Positions 17,163-25,972 of a stretch of DNA of 64,000 bases are shown here, one piece after another (positions within the stretch are counted from its first letter, which is position 1; each line of letters begins with the position of its first letter). The translations under genes and the position numbers were made by a program. Under the pieces are notes generated by a model. The model saw nothing but the letters and a program-made list of their open reading frames with translations. It had not been told where the DNA came from and did no database searches. The stretch comes from Youxingia wuxianensis (lineage in GTDB: Bacteria > Bacillota > Clostridia > Oscillospirales > Ruminococcaceae), in contig NZ_JACRTD010000002.1 of the NCBI RefSeq assembly GCF_014385085.1, forward strand, positions 248,001 through 312,000, in the 5' to 3' direction.

Positions 17163-18689
17163 TTACACGCCCCAATATTTTCGATCCAAACTGCGGTACT
17201 GCACCGCTTCAGAAATATGAGGAAGCTGAATAACCTCTTCCCCTGCCAGATCAGCGATGGTTCGAGCCACTTTTAGGATGCGGTCGTACGCTCTGCCGGA
17301 CAAACCGATCTTTTCAAACACCAGGCGAAGCATATTTTCCGCCTGAGTGGTCATTTGGCAGCATTCCTGCAATAAAGCGGGCGGAATATTACTGTTACAA
17401 AGGATATTGCCCTTTTGAAAACGCTTTTCCTGAATTTTTCGGGCAGCACACACCCGCGCTTTGATTTCAGCGGAGGATTCTTCTTGTTTTTGGGAGGAGA
17501 TTTGCTCATAATTTATAGGCGCCACCTCCACATGCAGGTCAATTCGGTCCAGCAGCGGGCCGGAAACTTTATTTAAATAAGAGCTCACTTTAGCGGGAGA
17601 ACAGATACATTTTTTCGTAGGATGGCCGAAATAGCCGCAAGGACAGGGATTCATTGCAGCCACCAGCATAAACCGGCTGGGATAGGTAAGTCTTGTCTGG
17701 GCCCGGCTGATTGTGAGCTTTCCGTCCTCCAGCGGCTGGCGCATCGCTTCCATGGCGGCGCGCTGAAACTCCGGCAGCTCGTCTAGAAATAATACCCCGT
17801 TGTGGGCCAGAGTAATCTCTCCCGGCCGCGGAATGGAACCGCCGCCGCACAGCCCCGCGGAAGAGATCGTGTGATGAGGAGCGCGGAAAGGCCGGCGGAC
17901 GATCAAAGAAGAGGAAGGTTCCAAAAGCCCGCAGGCAGAATAGATCTTAGTCGTTTCAATGGATTCCTCCCGGGTCATTTCCGGCAGGATAGAAGGCAGA
18001 CGTTTGGCCAGCATACTTTTGCCGGTGCCGGGGGCGCCGATCAGAAGAATGTTATGACTTCCTGCCGCCGCGATTTCCAATGCCCGTTTAGCGGCCTGCT
18101 GACCTTTGACGTCGCAAAAATCAGGCAGGCAGGAGGGCGGTTCTGACAGCTGTGCGTTTTTTGGGGCCAAGGGAAGCTCTCCCTCCCCACGCAGAAAACT
18201 CACCAGCTCTTTCACATGACGGACCATATAAACCTGTATTCCCTGAACAATAGAGGCCTCTGCTCCGTTCTCATAGGGAATAAAAGCGGTCTTTATCCCC
18301 ATTTGGGCGGCGCCCAGCAGCATGGGCAAAATGCCATTTGCCCGGCGCAGCTCGCCGGAAAGGGAAAGTTCTCCGATAAATGCCATTCCGGATAAATTTT
18401 GGGAAAGAATCTGCTGGGCGCACAATAGTCCTGCGAAGATAGGCAGATCATAATAGGAACCAGCCTTACGGATATCGGCGGGAGCTAGATTAACAACAAT
18501 ACGCCCTTCCGGATAGGGAAAGCCGCAGTTGGAAAATACCGACTTTACCCGTTCGCGGGCTTCCTTTACCGCAGTATCAGGAAGCCCTACAATATCAAAA
18601 GCAGGCATTGCCCGGCTGATATTGACTTCCACCGTGACGCTGTAAGGATCAAGACCCAAAAGCCCTAAGCTTTGTATGGTAGCCAGCAA
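17163..18689 (-). CDS. YifB-family Mg-chelatase-like AAA+ ATPase (ComM-like)
   Basis: The frame opens at 18710, but that TTG lies upstream of the ribosome-binding site AGAGGAG. TTG 18689 sits about ten bases after it and gives 508 residues. Residues 1-165 are the Lon-like ChlI N-terminal domain (FDIVGLPDTAVKEARERVKS). The AAA+ core follows with Walker A GAPGTGKSMLAKRL and Walker B LFLDELPEF. A C-terminal Mg_chelatase_C domain contains the SGRAYDRILKVARTIADL signature. Related ComM proteins act as hexameric helicases in branch migration during transformation. No competence genes are adjacent. Confidence 0.93.
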   Translation of the reverse strand: MLATIQSLGLLGLDPYSVTVEVNISRAMPAFDIVGLPDTAVKEARERVKSVFSNCGFPYPEGRIVVNLAPADIRKAGSYYDLPIFAGLLCAQQILSQNLSGMAFIGELSLSGELRRANGILPMLLGAAQMGIKTAFIPYENGAEASIVQGIQVYMVRHVKELVSFLRGEGELPLAPKNAQLSEPPSCLPDFCDVKGQQAAKRALEIAAAGSHNILLIGAPGTGKSMLAKRLPSILPEMTREESIETTKIYSACGLLEPSSSLIVRRPFRAPHHTISSAGLCGGGSIPRPGEITLAHNGVLFLDELPEFQRAAMEAMRQPLEDGKLTISRAQTRLTYPSRFMLVAAMNPCPCGYFGHPTKKCICSPAKVSSYLNKVSGPLLDRIDLHVEVAPINYEQISSQKQEESSAEIKARVCAARKIQEKRFQKGNILCNSNIPPALLQECCQMTTQAENMLRLVFEKIGLSGRAYDRILKVARTIADLAGEEVIQLPHISEAVQYRSLDRKYWGV

Positions 18690-18781
18690 GATATTTCCAC
18701 TCCTCTGCAAAATATATCTTCAGTATACATTATTCGACATAAAAAGACAATTATATTGCTTGTTTTCTCATGATTTATTCA

Positions 18782-18810
18782 TTGACTTTACTGGACAAGG
18801 ATATTATCAT
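18782..18810 (+). promoter_or_regulatory. Predicted promoter of the phosphohexomutase gene
   Basis: TTGACT (18782-18787) and TATCAT (18805-18810) are 17 bases apart, about 50 bases before the start codon. Confidence 0.65.
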
Positions 18811-18858
18811 TAAATTAGAAAAAGTCCCCAACGTTTCATAATGGGAGGTATTTTAGCG

Positions 18859-20571
18859 ATGAATTGTATGGAGCTGTATGAAAGATGGGTATCCCGTGAG
18901 CTTGAGGATCAAGACTTGACACGGGAACTGGAAGAAATCAGGGGAAAACAAGAAGAGATTTATGATCGTTTTTATAAAGATTTAGAGTTTGGGACTGCCG
19001 GTTTGCGCGGGATTATCGGAGCGGGCAGCAACCGAATGAACATTTATACAGTGCGCAAAGCTACGCAGGGATTGGCCATGATGCTTAAAGAGAACAACAA
19101 GGCTCCCATGGCGGCTGTCTCCTATGATAGCCGGATCAAATCGGACGTGTTCGCAAAAGAGGCGGCCAGGGTGCTGGCGGCCAACGGGATCAAAGTATGG
19201 CTTTATCCTCAGTTGATGCCGGTACCGGCATTGGCATTCGCGACCCGGGATTTAAAATGTCAGGCTGGAATTATGGTGACGGCTTCTCACAATCCTTCAA
19301 AATACAACGGCTACAAAGTGTATGGGCCGGACGGCTGTCAGCTGGGATTGGAAGAATCCGCCAGAGTACTGGACTTCGCCAGCAAAACGGACTTATTTGA
19401 CGATGTGAAAATTACTGATTTTGACGCTGCGGTAAAATCTGGGATGATCGAGTATATTGAAGAAAAGATAGTAGATCATTTTATCGCCGCAGTAGAAAAA
19501 CAGCAGATTAATCCAGGCATCTGTAAAAAAGCAGGGTTGAAGCTTGTTTATACGCCGCTCAACGGCGCGGGGAATCACTGTGTGCGCCGGGTGTTAAAGA
19601 ACATTGGGGTTACCGACATTACTGTTGTTCCGGAACAGGAACATCCGGATGGCAACTTTCCTACCTGCCCCTATCCTAATCCGGAGATTAAAGAAGCGCT
19701 GGCAAAAGGACTGGAGCTCTGTGCAAAAACTGGTGCGGATTTGCTTTTAGCTACCGATCCGGACTGTGACAGGGTGGGTATTGCAGTAAGGCAAGGCGAT
19801 GAATATGAGCTTCTTTCCGGCAATCAAGTGGGGGCGCTTCTGCTGGATTATATTGCCGCTGGGCGCATTGCGAACCATACAATGCCAAAAGATCCGGTAG
19901 CAGTAACTACGATTGTTTCCACCAAGCTGTTTTCCGCTATCGGCAGGCATTACGGTGTGGATGTTAAAATTGTGCTCACTGGCTTTAAATTTATCGGGGA
20001 GCAGATTCATCTTCTGGAAGAAGAGGGGCATCCGGAAAGATACATCTTTGGGTTTGAAGAGAGCTACGGCTATCTGGCCGGGACCCATGTGCGGGATAAA
20101 GACGCGGTGGTGGGTTCCATGCTGATTGTGGAGATGGCTTCCTATTATAAGGAAAAAGGTATGACTTTAGTAGACGCCCTAAAAAGCTTATACGAACGTT
20201 TTGGGCTGTATTGTGAGAGCGTGGCGAACTTTATGTTTGAAGGCGCCCAAGGGATGACGATTATGACCCAGATGATGGATAAAATGCGTAAAAATCCTCC
20301 AAAAGAACTGGCAGGCAGCAAAGTAATATGCGTCAAGGACTATCTTGCTTCCATTTCTTCCAGTGAAACCGGGGTGGAACCCATTGCTCTTCCTAAGTCC
20401 AATGTATTGGAATATCTGCTGGAAAATGGGTGCAGCGCTGTGGTTCGCCCGTCGGGTACCGAACCCAAAATCAAACTGTATCTTTCCATTGTAGGGGAGA
20501 AAATGTCTGAGATCGAGCCCAAGGCCAAAGCTCTTAGCCAGGATATTGAAAAAATGATGGGAGTAAAATAG
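18859..20571 (+). CDS. Phosphoglucomutase/phosphomannomutase (alpha-D-phosphohexomutase)
   Basis: This 570-residue enzyme interconverts hexose 1- and 6-phosphates. ATG 18859 lies about ten bases after GGAGGT. The phosphoserine loop is TASHNP with Ser143. The metal loop is DPDCDR around residue 305. The sugar-binding GFEESYG and the C-terminal phosphate loop RPSGTEPKIKLY are present. The N-terminal extension with EFGTAGLRG matches the longer PgcA/PGM2-type enzymes. It is a single-gene unit. Which hexose is preferred in vivo cannot be read from sequence. Confidence 0.94.
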   Translation: MNCMELYERWVSRELEDQDLTRELEEIRGKQEEIYDRFYKDLEFGTAGLRGIIGAGSNRMNIYTVRKATQGLAMMLKENNKAPMAAVSYDSRIKSDVFAKEAARVLAANGIKVWLYPQLMPVPALAFATRDLKCQAGIMVTASHNPSKYNGYKVYGPDGCQLGLEESARVLDFASKTDLFDDVKITDFDAAVKSGMIEYIEEKIVDHFIAAVEKQQINPGICKKAGLKLVYTPLNGAGNHCVRRVLKNIGVTDITVVPEQEHPDGNFPTCPYPNPEIKEALAKGLELCAKTGADLLLATDPDCDRVGIAVRQGDEYELLSGNQVGALLLDYIAAGRIANHTMPKDPVAVTTIVSTKLFSAIGRHYGVDVKIVLTGFKFIGEQIHLLEEEGHPERYIFGFEESYGYLAGTHVRDKDAVVGSMLIVEMASYYKEKGMTLVDALKSLYERFGLYCESVANFMFEGAQGMTIMTQMMDKMRKNPPKELAGSKVICVKDYLASISSSETGVEPIALPKSNVLEYLLENGCSAVVRPSGTEPKIKLYLSIVGEKMSEIEPKAKALSQDIEKMMGVK

Positions 20572-20597
20572 CCTTAAAATTAAATTTGAAAAAGGAC

Positions 20598-20626
20598 TTG
20601 CAATTTAAATACCATTGTGCTAAAAT
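20598..20626 (+). promoter_or_regulatory. Promoter of rpmE
   Basis: TTGCAA (20598-20603) and TAAAAT (20621-20626) are 17 bases apart. Confidence 0.75.
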
Positions 20627-20681
20627 TTAAACGTTACATTTATGACATCCAATATCGATGTCAGAGAGAGGTGAAACAACC

Positions 20682-20885
20682 ATGAAAAAGGATATTCATC
20701 CGGAGTATAAGGATACTACCATCACCTGCGCCTGTGGCGAAGTGATTCATACGCGCTCTACAAAAGGGGACATTCGTGTTGAAATTTGTTCTAAATGCCA
20801 TCCGTTCTTTACCGGCAGACAGAAACTGGTAGATACAGGCGGACGCGTTGACAGATTTAAGAAACGTTTTAACATGGACAAATAA
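20682..20885 (+). CDS. rpmE: 50S ribosomal protein L31 (zinc-binding form)
   Basis: This is a 67-residue ribosomal protein starting at ATG 20682 behind GAGAGGTG. It is the zinc-binding (C+) type: Cys16 and Cys18 (CAC) and Cys36 and Cys39 (CSKC) form the ribbon. The stretch [21 protein letters not shown] is diagnostic of L31. Zinc-dependent L31 is usually replaced by a C- paralogue under zinc starvation; none is seen here. A terminator follows. Confidence 0.98.
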   Translation: MKKDIHPEYKDTTITCACGEVIHTRSTKGDIRVEICSKCHPFFTGRQKLVDTGGRVDRFKKRFNMDK

Positions 20886-20902
20886 GTCTGTTGGCTTCAT
20901 TG

Positions 20903-20931
20903 CGCAGTCGCATTTTTGCGGCTGCGTTTTT
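20903..20931 (+). terminator. Terminator after rpmE
   Basis: A 10-bp stem (20903-20912 with 20917-20926, one G-T pair) is followed by T5. Confidence 0.8.
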
Positions 20932-20946
20932 GCGTAGTGGGACAGA

Positions 20947-21028
20947 GGCGGGAAACCGCCGGCCGGGGACGTCCGGCCGGCGAAGGGCGCAGCCCTTTGC
21001 GGATGTAAAACATCCGCAGTTTCCCGCC
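20947..21028. repeat. GC-rich cloverleaf element: gap-free four-way junction of inverted repeats
   Basis: Eighty-two bases form four nested or abutting perfect inverted repeats. The outer stem is GGCGGGAAAC (20947-20956) with GTTTCCCGCC (21019-21028). Inside it are arm 1 at 20957-20966/20973-20982 (10 bp), arm 2 at 20983-20988/20992-20997 (6 bp, 3-base loop) and arm 3 at 20998-21006/21010-21018 (9 bp). No base is left unpaired at the junction. It is far more GC-rich than its flanks and sits between the rpmE terminator and the RluA-type gene, ending 30 bases before that start codon. It could be an interspersed repeat or a structured leader. Confidence 0.8.
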
Positions 21029-21058
21029 GCGCTATCGTATTTCCGGGAGGTAGAGGAT

Positions 21059-21982
21059 ATGCGCAAAATTGAATATGTGATATCCCATGAGGTTGACGGC
21101 TGCGATATCCTCACATATTTACACCGGATACAGGGCTATTCCAGCCGGGTTATTAAAAGTTTAAAGCGTGCTCCAGATGGGATATTAAAAAACGGACAGC
21201 ACGCCCGCACCATAGACCGGGTCAAAGAAGGCGATCTTCTTTCAGTTACTATCTATGATCAGCCCAAGCCGGCGTGTCTTAGTACGCGTCAGGTGGAAAT
21301 ACTGTATGAGGATGATGATCTGCTGGTTTATAACAAGCCTTGGGACATGCCCTGTCACCAGGCCAAATACCATCAGCAGGATACCTTGGCCAATGTATTT
21401 GCCGCCCACTGTGCAAAACAAGGAACGCCGCTGACCTGCCGAGTGGTCAACCGATTGGATAAGGATACCAGCGGGGCGGTTATTATCGCGAAAACCCCCT
21501 ATGCCGCTGACCACATTGCCGGTACGGTAGAAAAGAAATATCTGGCGATTGTACAAGGGACTCCTCATCCCTTAAGGGGAGAGATTAACGCCCCTATCGG
21601 CAGATACAACCAGCGGGATATTGTCCGCGGAGTAATGGAAAACGGACAGGAAGCGATTACTCAATATTGGACCTATTGCGCCAATGAAAGCTTCAGTGCA
21701 ATCTATTGCTCCCTTCCTACAGGGCGTACCCATCAAATTCGGGTACACATGTCGTTTATTGGTCATCCCTTATTGGGAGATAGGCTTTATGGAGGAAGGG
21801 AGGAACTGATTAAGCGGCAGGCGCTCCATTGTTATCAGGTCAAATTTTTACACCCGGTAAAGAGAGAATTTGTTGAAATTACGGCTCCGGTTCCTTTCGA
21901 TATGAAAAAATTATTGGATCAATGTGAAAAGATACTTAAAACAACCGGGGATAATGGCAAAAAGACTAGTGATAATGTATGA
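21059..21982 (+). CDS. RluA-family 23S rRNA/tRNA pseudouridine synthase
   Basis: This 307-residue enzyme isomerises uridines in structured RNA. The frame is open from 20891 through the cloverleaf element, but ATG 21059 with GGGAGG upstream is the proper start. Residues 1-65 resemble an S4-type RNA-binding domain. The catalytic Asp lies in RVVNRLDKDTSG, where the usual His before RLD is Asn. GRTHQIRVHMSFIGHPLLGD completes the active site. The exact target base cannot be assigned. The gene has no clear promoter of its own downstream of the rpmE terminator. Confidence 0.92.
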   Translation: MRKIEYVISHEVDGCDILTYLHRIQGYSSRVIKSLKRAPDGILKNGQHARTIDRVKEGDLLSVTIYDQPKPACLSTRQVEILYEDDDLLVYNKPWDMPCHQAKYHQQDTLANVFAAHCAKQGTPLTCRVVNRLDKDTSGAVIIAKTPYAADHIAGTVEKKYLAIVQGTPHPLRGEINAPIGRYNQRDIVRGVMENGQEAITQYWTYCANESFSAIYCSLPTGRTHQIRVHMSFIGHPLLGDRLYGGREELIKRQALHCYQVKFLHPVKREFVEITAPVPFDMKKLLDQCEKILKTTGDNGKKTSDNV

Positions 21983-22018
21983 AAATAAAGCTATATGAAT
22001 ATTTTTTCATAAATTCAG

Positions 22019-22046
22019 TTGATTTCTTGTGAAATCCATGTATAAT
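22019..22046 (+). promoter_or_regulatory. Promoter of the second amino-acid SBP gene
   Basis: TTGATT (22019-22024) and TATAAT (22041-22046) are separated by 16 bases. Confidence 0.65.
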
Positions 22047-22114
22047 GATGAAGTAATATACATTACACCTATTAAAAGAGAAAACAGTAAACACAGTATA
22101 TGGAGGACTATGAA

Positions 22115-22990
22115 ATGAAAAAGTTATTGGCTTTCACCCTTGCGGTATTGATGCTGCTTACTTTTAGCGCATGTGCTCAGTCTGACGATCCGACGATGCC
22201 GGAACCTCCCGCAGAGGATGCTTCTGACGCGGCTCCTTCCGAGGATGCACAGCCTTCTGAAGAGGAAGGCGCTGCTGATCAGCTGACTTTAGAGCAGATC
22301 AAAGCGGACGGAAAAATAATTATGGCTACCAACGCGGGCTTCCCTCCGTTCGAGTACATCAAAGATAATGCGGAAGCTGGCGTAGACGTAGATATCGCTG
22401 CTGAAATCGCTAAAGATCTGGGCGTGGAACTGCAGGTAGATGATATGGACTTCAACGCGATTATTCCTGCGGTACAGAACGGCAAGGCGACCTTCGGCGC
22501 GGCTGGTATGACAGTAAACGAAGAAAGAAAACAGCAGGTTGATTTTTCTATCGAATATGTAAAGAGCGCTCAGTACGTAATCATTGCCAAAGGTTCTGGC
22601 ACCACCGTTGACTCCCTGAAAGAAGCCGGCGTTAAGATTGGCGTACAGGAAGGTACCACTGGCCAGTTCTATGCTACTGGCGAAGATATTAAAAACGACG
22701 AAGCTTCTGAGGATGTGCTTTCCTATGAAAACGCTTTGATCGCGGCGCAGGATCTGATGAACGGCCGTGTGAGCGCGGTTATCATCGACAAACTGCCGGC
22801 GGAAAGCATCGTTGCGGCAAACCCGGATAAACTGGAACTTATTCCGGAAGCGCTGACAGAAGAAAGCTATGCCATCTGTGTAAAAAAAGGAAACACCGAG
22901 CTGCTTGATGCAATCAATGCTACCCTGACCCGCTTGATTGAAGAAGGCAAAATCGACGAATTTGTAATTAACCATACGGCGGCGCAATAA
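22115..22990 (+). CDS. Amino-acid ABC transporter substrate-binding lipoprotein
   Basis: This 291-residue protein starts at ATG 22115 behind TGGAGG; an in-frame ATG at 22100 overlaps that site. Its lipobox LTFSAC puts the lipidated Cys at position 20, followed by an acidic Pro/Ser/Glu linker to about residue 55. The SBP_bac_3 domain is clear (GFPPFEYIKD, VDIAAEIAKDLGVELQV, FGAAGMTVNEERKQQVDFS, GVQEGTTGQFYA). It works with the permease and ATPase that follow. The pattern fits polar amino acids such as glutamine or cystine, but the ligand is not determined. Confidence 0.93.
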   Translation: MKKLLAFTLAVLMLLTFSACAQSDDPTMPEPPAEDASDAAPSEDAQPSEEEGAADQLTLEQIKADGKIIMATNAGFPPFEYIKDNAEAGVDVDIAAEIAKDLGVELQVDDMDFNAIIPAVQNGKATFGAAGMTVNEERKQQVDFSIEYVKSAQYVIIAKGSGTTVDSLKEAGVKIGVQEGTTGQFYATGEDIKNDEASEDVLSYENALIAAQDLMNGRVSAVIIDKLPAESIVAANPDKLELIPEALTEESYAICVKKGNTELLDAINATLTRLIEEGKIDEFVINHTAAQ

Positions 22991-22994
22991 ATAC

Positions 22995-23023
22995 TTGCAT
23001 AAACATACAAAAAACGGTATAAT
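22995..23023 (+). promoter_or_regulatory. Internal promoter for the permease-ATPase genes
   Basis: TTGCAT (22995-23000) and TATAAT (23018-23023) are 17 bases apart, starting just after the SBP stop codon. Confidence 0.7.
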
Positions 23024-23054
23024 AATTGCATCGCTCAGGCGTTGCGGAAAAGTT

Positions 23055-23086
23055 ACAGCGGGCGCGTTGCGTCCGCTGTTGTTTTA
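23055..23086 (+). terminator. Hairpin between SBP and permease genes (attenuator-like)
   Basis: An 11-bp stem (23055-23065 with 23069-23079, one G-T pair) is followed by TGTTTTA. It may stop part of the transcripts, giving more binding protein than permease, or trim the leader made from the internal promoter. Confidence 0.55.
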
Positions 23087-23154
23087 AGTCTTTGAACCTG
23101 CCAAACGTGCAGGAGTGGGCGGGTGTTTGAGAATGTGTGTGAAAGGGTGGGCGT

Positions 23155-23844
23155 ATGCTGGAAAGTTTAAAAAATAATTTGGTACAGGCTCTCATTGTAG
23201 AAGATAGGTATCTGCTGCTGTTGCAGGGATTAAAAAATACTTTGATCATTACCTTCTTTGCCCTGATGCTGGGACTTGCCATAGGGCTTCTTGTGGCCAT
23301 TATCAAGGTGGCTGGGGCGAACAATAAAAAATTCAAACCGCTGTCGTGGCTTGCGGATATTTATTTAACGGTGATCCGTGGTACGCCGGTAGTTGTACAG
23401 CTGATTATCATCAGCGGCTCCATCATGGTAGCTACTGATAATAAGATTTTAGTGGCGGTGGTGGCCTTTGGTATTAACTCGGGAGCTTATGTGGCGGAGA
23501 TTATGCGTGCCGGAATCATGTCGGTGGATATCGGACAGACAGAGGCCGGACGTTCTCTGGGGCTTCCGGCGGGGATGACCCTGCGCTCCATCGTTCTTCC
23601 CCAGGCGATTAAAAATATTCTGCCGTCACTGGGGAATGAATTTATTACTCTGCTCAAAGAAACCTCCGTGGCTGGATATGTAGCTATACGTGACTTAACA
23701 AAAGCCGGAAATAATATCTTCAGCAGAACCTTCAATATTACTCCGATGTATATTGTGGCTTTGGTTTATCTGGTATTGGTGATAATTCTTACCTGGCTGC
23801 AGAGAAAACTGGAAAGGAGGCTGGCGCAAAGTGATCGACGTTAA
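23155..23844 (+). CDS. Amino-acid ABC transporter permease
   Basis: This 229-residue HisM-family permease has hydrophobic spans near 20-45, 65-90 and 195-215. The EAA loop is around 120-140 ([16 protein letters not shown]). It starts at ATG 23155 after GAAAGGGTGG. Its end overlaps the ATPase start by 14 bases, so the two are translationally coupled. The operon order SBP-permease-ATPase is standard for polar amino-acid uptake. Confidence 0.92.
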   Translation: MLESLKNNLVQALIVEDRYLLLLQGLKNTLIITFFALMLGLAIGLLVAIIKVAGANNKKFKPLSWLADIYLTVIRGTPVVVQLIIISGSIMVATDNKILVAVVAFGINSGAYVAEIMRAGIMSVDIGQTEAGRSLGLPAGMTLRSIVLPQAIKNILPSLGNEFITLLKETSVAGYVAIRDLTKAGNNIFSRTFNITPMYIVALVYLVLVIILTWLQRKLERRLAQSDRR

Positions 23845-24553
23845 AAATCTTGAAAAATCCTTTAATGGCGTAGAAGTGCTGAAAGGTATCAATGAAACCA
23901 TTGAAAAAGGGGAAAAAGTTGTTATTGTCGGGCCGTCCGGCTCCGGGAAATCTACTTTTCTGCGCTGTTTAAACCTTCTGGAGGTTCCCACCGGAGGAGA
24001 GATTTGGTTTGAAGGGATCAATATTACCGACAAGAAATGTAATATTAACAAACTTCGTGAAAAAATGGGAATGGTATTTCAGCAGTTCAATTTGTTTAAC
24101 CATCTGACGGTGAAAAAGAATATTACTTTGGCGCCGGTGAAATTAAAACGCAAAACCCAGGAAGAGGCGGATGAAGTGGCAATGGAGCTGCTCAAACGCA
24201 TCGGTCTGGCAGACAAAGCAGATGCATATCCAGCGCAGCTTTCCGGCGGGCAGAAGCAGCGGATTGCGATTATCCGGGCGTTGGCAATGAATCCGGATGT
24301 GATGCTGTTTGACGAACCGACCTCCGCCCTTGACCCGGAAATGGTAGGAGAAGTGCTGGAGCTGATGAAACAGCTGGCGCTGGAAGGAATGACCATGGTG
24401 GTGGTTACCCACGAAATGGGTTTTGCCCGGGAGGTAGGCACCCGGGTGCTGTTTATGGACGAAGGACAGATTTTGGAACAAAATACTCCGGAACAGTTTT
24501 TTGCTAATCCCAAAAATCCTCGCTTGCAGGATTTTCTGTCAAAAGTATTGTAA
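23831..24553 (+). CDS. Amino-acid ABC transporter ATP-binding protein
   Basis: This 240-residue ATPase powers the transporter encoded just upstream. Walker [10 protein letters not shown] (34-42), the Q-loop near MVFQQFNLF, the signature LSGGQKQR, Walker [13 protein letters not shown] and the H-loop VVTHEM are intact. The start is GTG 23831, inside the permease gene, with GGAGG ten bases upstream. It closely fits the GlnQ/ArtP group. Because the first transporter at 114-1756 has no ATPase, this protein is one candidate to serve both. Confidence 0.95.
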   Translation: MIDVKNLEKSFNGVEVLKGINETIEKGEKVVIVGPSGSGKSTFLRCLNLLEVPTGGEIWFEGINITDKKCNINKLREKMGMVFQQFNLFNHLTVKKNITLAPVKLKRKTQEEADEVAMELLKRIGLADKADAYPAQLSGGQKQRIAIIRALAMNPDVMLFDEPTSALDPEMVGEVLELMKQLALEGMTMVVVTHEMGFAREVGTRVLFMDEGQILEQNTPEQFFANPKNPRLQDFLSKVL

Positions 24554-24557
24554 TACT

Positions 24558-24597
24558 AAAAGCCATAAGGAAAAGGCGTTTCCCTATGGCTTTTTTG
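24558..24597 (+). terminator. Terminator after the ABC transporter operon
   Basis: A 16-base arm pair (24558-24573 with 24579-24594, one mismatch) ends in T6. Confidence 0.85.
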
Positions 24598-24602
24598 GTT
24601 AA

Positions 24603-24631
24603 TTGACAGGATGAAATAAAAGGATTACAAT
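24603..24631 (+). promoter_or_regulatory. Promoter of ymdB
   Basis: TTGACA (24603-24608) and TACAAT (24626-24631) are 17 bases apart. Confidence 0.75.
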
Positions 24632-24686
24632 TAAAAAAATATATATACCACTTTTATAAACAAACGGCAAAGACGGGAGTTAAGGC

Positions 24687-25454
24687 ATGAACGTACTATT
24701 TTTTGGGGATGTGGTAGGCCAGGCGGGCTGTGATAAGCTGCGTTCGGAGCTTCCCCGGCTAAAAAAAGACTTGCAGGCAGAGGTTGTAGTTGTAAATGGG
24801 GAAAATTCCGCCGAAGGAAATGGAATTACTCCCCATAGCGCGAAGCATTTGTTTGACAGCGGGGTAGATGTGATCACTACGGGAAACCATGCTCTGCGGC
24901 GGCGGGAAATGTATGAGATGTTCGAGGAGAATATCGGAGTGATCCGTCCTGCGAATTTCCATTTTTCTGCCCCAGGAGCAGGATACTATCTTTATGATAG
25001 ACCTGGGTTCCCCTTGTGCGTAATCAATTTACAGGGGAGTGTGTATTTGGAAGTGCATACCAATCCCTTCGACTGTATCGATCAGCTTCTCAAACAGATT
25101 GACTGTCCCAATATCTTAGTAGACTTCCATGGAGAGGCTACCGCTGAAAAAATTGCCATGGGACATTATCTGGACGGCAGGGTATCGGCGGTTATTGGGA
25201 CGCATACCCATGTGCCTACGGCGGACGAACGCCTTCTTCCTAAGGGAACGGCATATATTACCGACGCGGGAATGTGCGGAGGGCTTAATTCCGTTTTGGG
25301 TGTGGAGAAGGAACGGGCAATTGAAAAGCTTCGGACAGGAATGCCGGTAAGGTTCGCCAACGATCCGCTGGATTGTCAATTAAACGGAATTTTATTGGAT
25401 TTTGCTAAAAACTCTGGCAAAGTTAACAAAATTGAAAGAATTAAGATAATTTAG
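24687..25454 (+). CDS. ymdB: YmdB-family metallophosphoesterase (cyclic-nucleotide phosphodiesterase type)
   Basis: This 255-residue protein matches the TIGR00282 family. Metal-binding motifs are FFGDVVGQAG (residues 5-14), VVNGENSAEG near 37 and TTGNHA near 68, with IGTHTHVPTADE near 175. In Bacillus, YmdB is a phosphodiesterase influencing biofilm versus motility gene expression and is encoded beside rny and spoVS. Here spoVS follows but rny is 17 kb away. The start ATG has only a weak GGGAG upstream. Confidence 0.93.
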   Translation: MNVLFFGDVVGQAGCDKLRSELPRLKKDLQAEVVVVNGENSAEGNGITPHSAKHLFDSGVDVITTGNHALRRREMYEMFEENIGVIRPANFHFSAPGAGYYLYDRPGFPLCVINLQGSVYLEVHTNPFDCIDQLLKQIDCPNILVDFHGEATAEKIAMGHYLDGRVSAVIGTHTHVPTADERLLPKGTAYITDAGMCGGLNSVLGVEKERAIEKLRTGMPVRFANDPLDCQLNGILLDFAKNSGKVNKIERIKII

Positions 25455-25477
25455 TTGTATAGGATTACAGGGCGCTA

Positions 25478-25506
25478 TTGCATGTTACGACTGTTAATAG
25501 TATAAT
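25478..25506 (+). promoter_or_regulatory. Promoter of spoVS
   Basis: TTGCAT (25478-25483) and a consensus TATAAT (25501-25506) are separated by 17 bases. No sigma-H pattern was found, although spoVS is sigma-H controlled in Bacillus. Confidence 0.75.
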
Positions 25507-25567
25507 ATAATAAGTGGAGATATGCGATAAAGTTTGAGATATTCATCTAAATCAGAGGGGGACTATT

Positions 25568-25828
25568 ATGGAAATACTAAAGGTTTCAGCGAAATCAGTT
25601 CCTAATGCTGTGGCCGGTGCTATTGCCGGCGTAATTCGCGAAAGCGGAGCGGTGGAAGTGCAGGCGGTGGGTGCGGGCGCTTCCAACCAGGCGGTAAAAG
25701 CGGTGGCTATTGCGCGGGGGTATTTGGCCCCGTCCGGTATTGATCTGGTTTGTATTCCGGCCTTTGCCAATGTTGTTATTGACGATGAGGAGCGCACGGC
25801 AATTAAGTTGATTGTAGAGCCAAGGTAA
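25568..25828 (+). CDS. spoVS: Stage V sporulation protein S
   Basis: This 86-residue Alba-like protein is highly conserved in spore formers and is needed for later sporulation stages and coat assembly in Bacillus. MEILKVSAKSVPNAVAGAIAG and the closing DEERTAIKLIVEPR are diagnostic. It starts at ATG 25568 after GAGGGGG, has its own strong promoter and a terminator at 25847. Confidence 0.98.
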   Translation: MEILKVSAKSVPNAVAGAIAGVIRESGAVEVQAVGAGASNQAVKAVAIARGYLAPSGIDLVCIPAFANVVIDDEERTAIKLIVEPR

Positions 25829-25846
25829 TCTAGAATGGCGGAGGAT

Positions 25847-25884
25847 AAACAGGCAGGATTTTATATTATCCTGCCTGTTTTTGT
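25847..25884 (+). terminator. Terminator after spoVS
   Basis: A 13-bp stem (25847-25859 with 25868-25880) is followed by a T-rich run. Confidence 0.9.
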
Positions 25885-25972
25885 TTGATTTGTGGAAACG
25901 TTTAAGGTATAATAGAGGACGAGTATATGGCAATGATAATTGATGGATAGTCAAAATTGTTTGGAGAAGCCT

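Noticed and set aside
18733..18739. Single 0A-box sequence (TTCGACA) between yifB and the phosphohexomutase gene
   Set aside because: About eight such 7-mers are expected by chance in 64 kb on both strands; a lone copy is not evidence.
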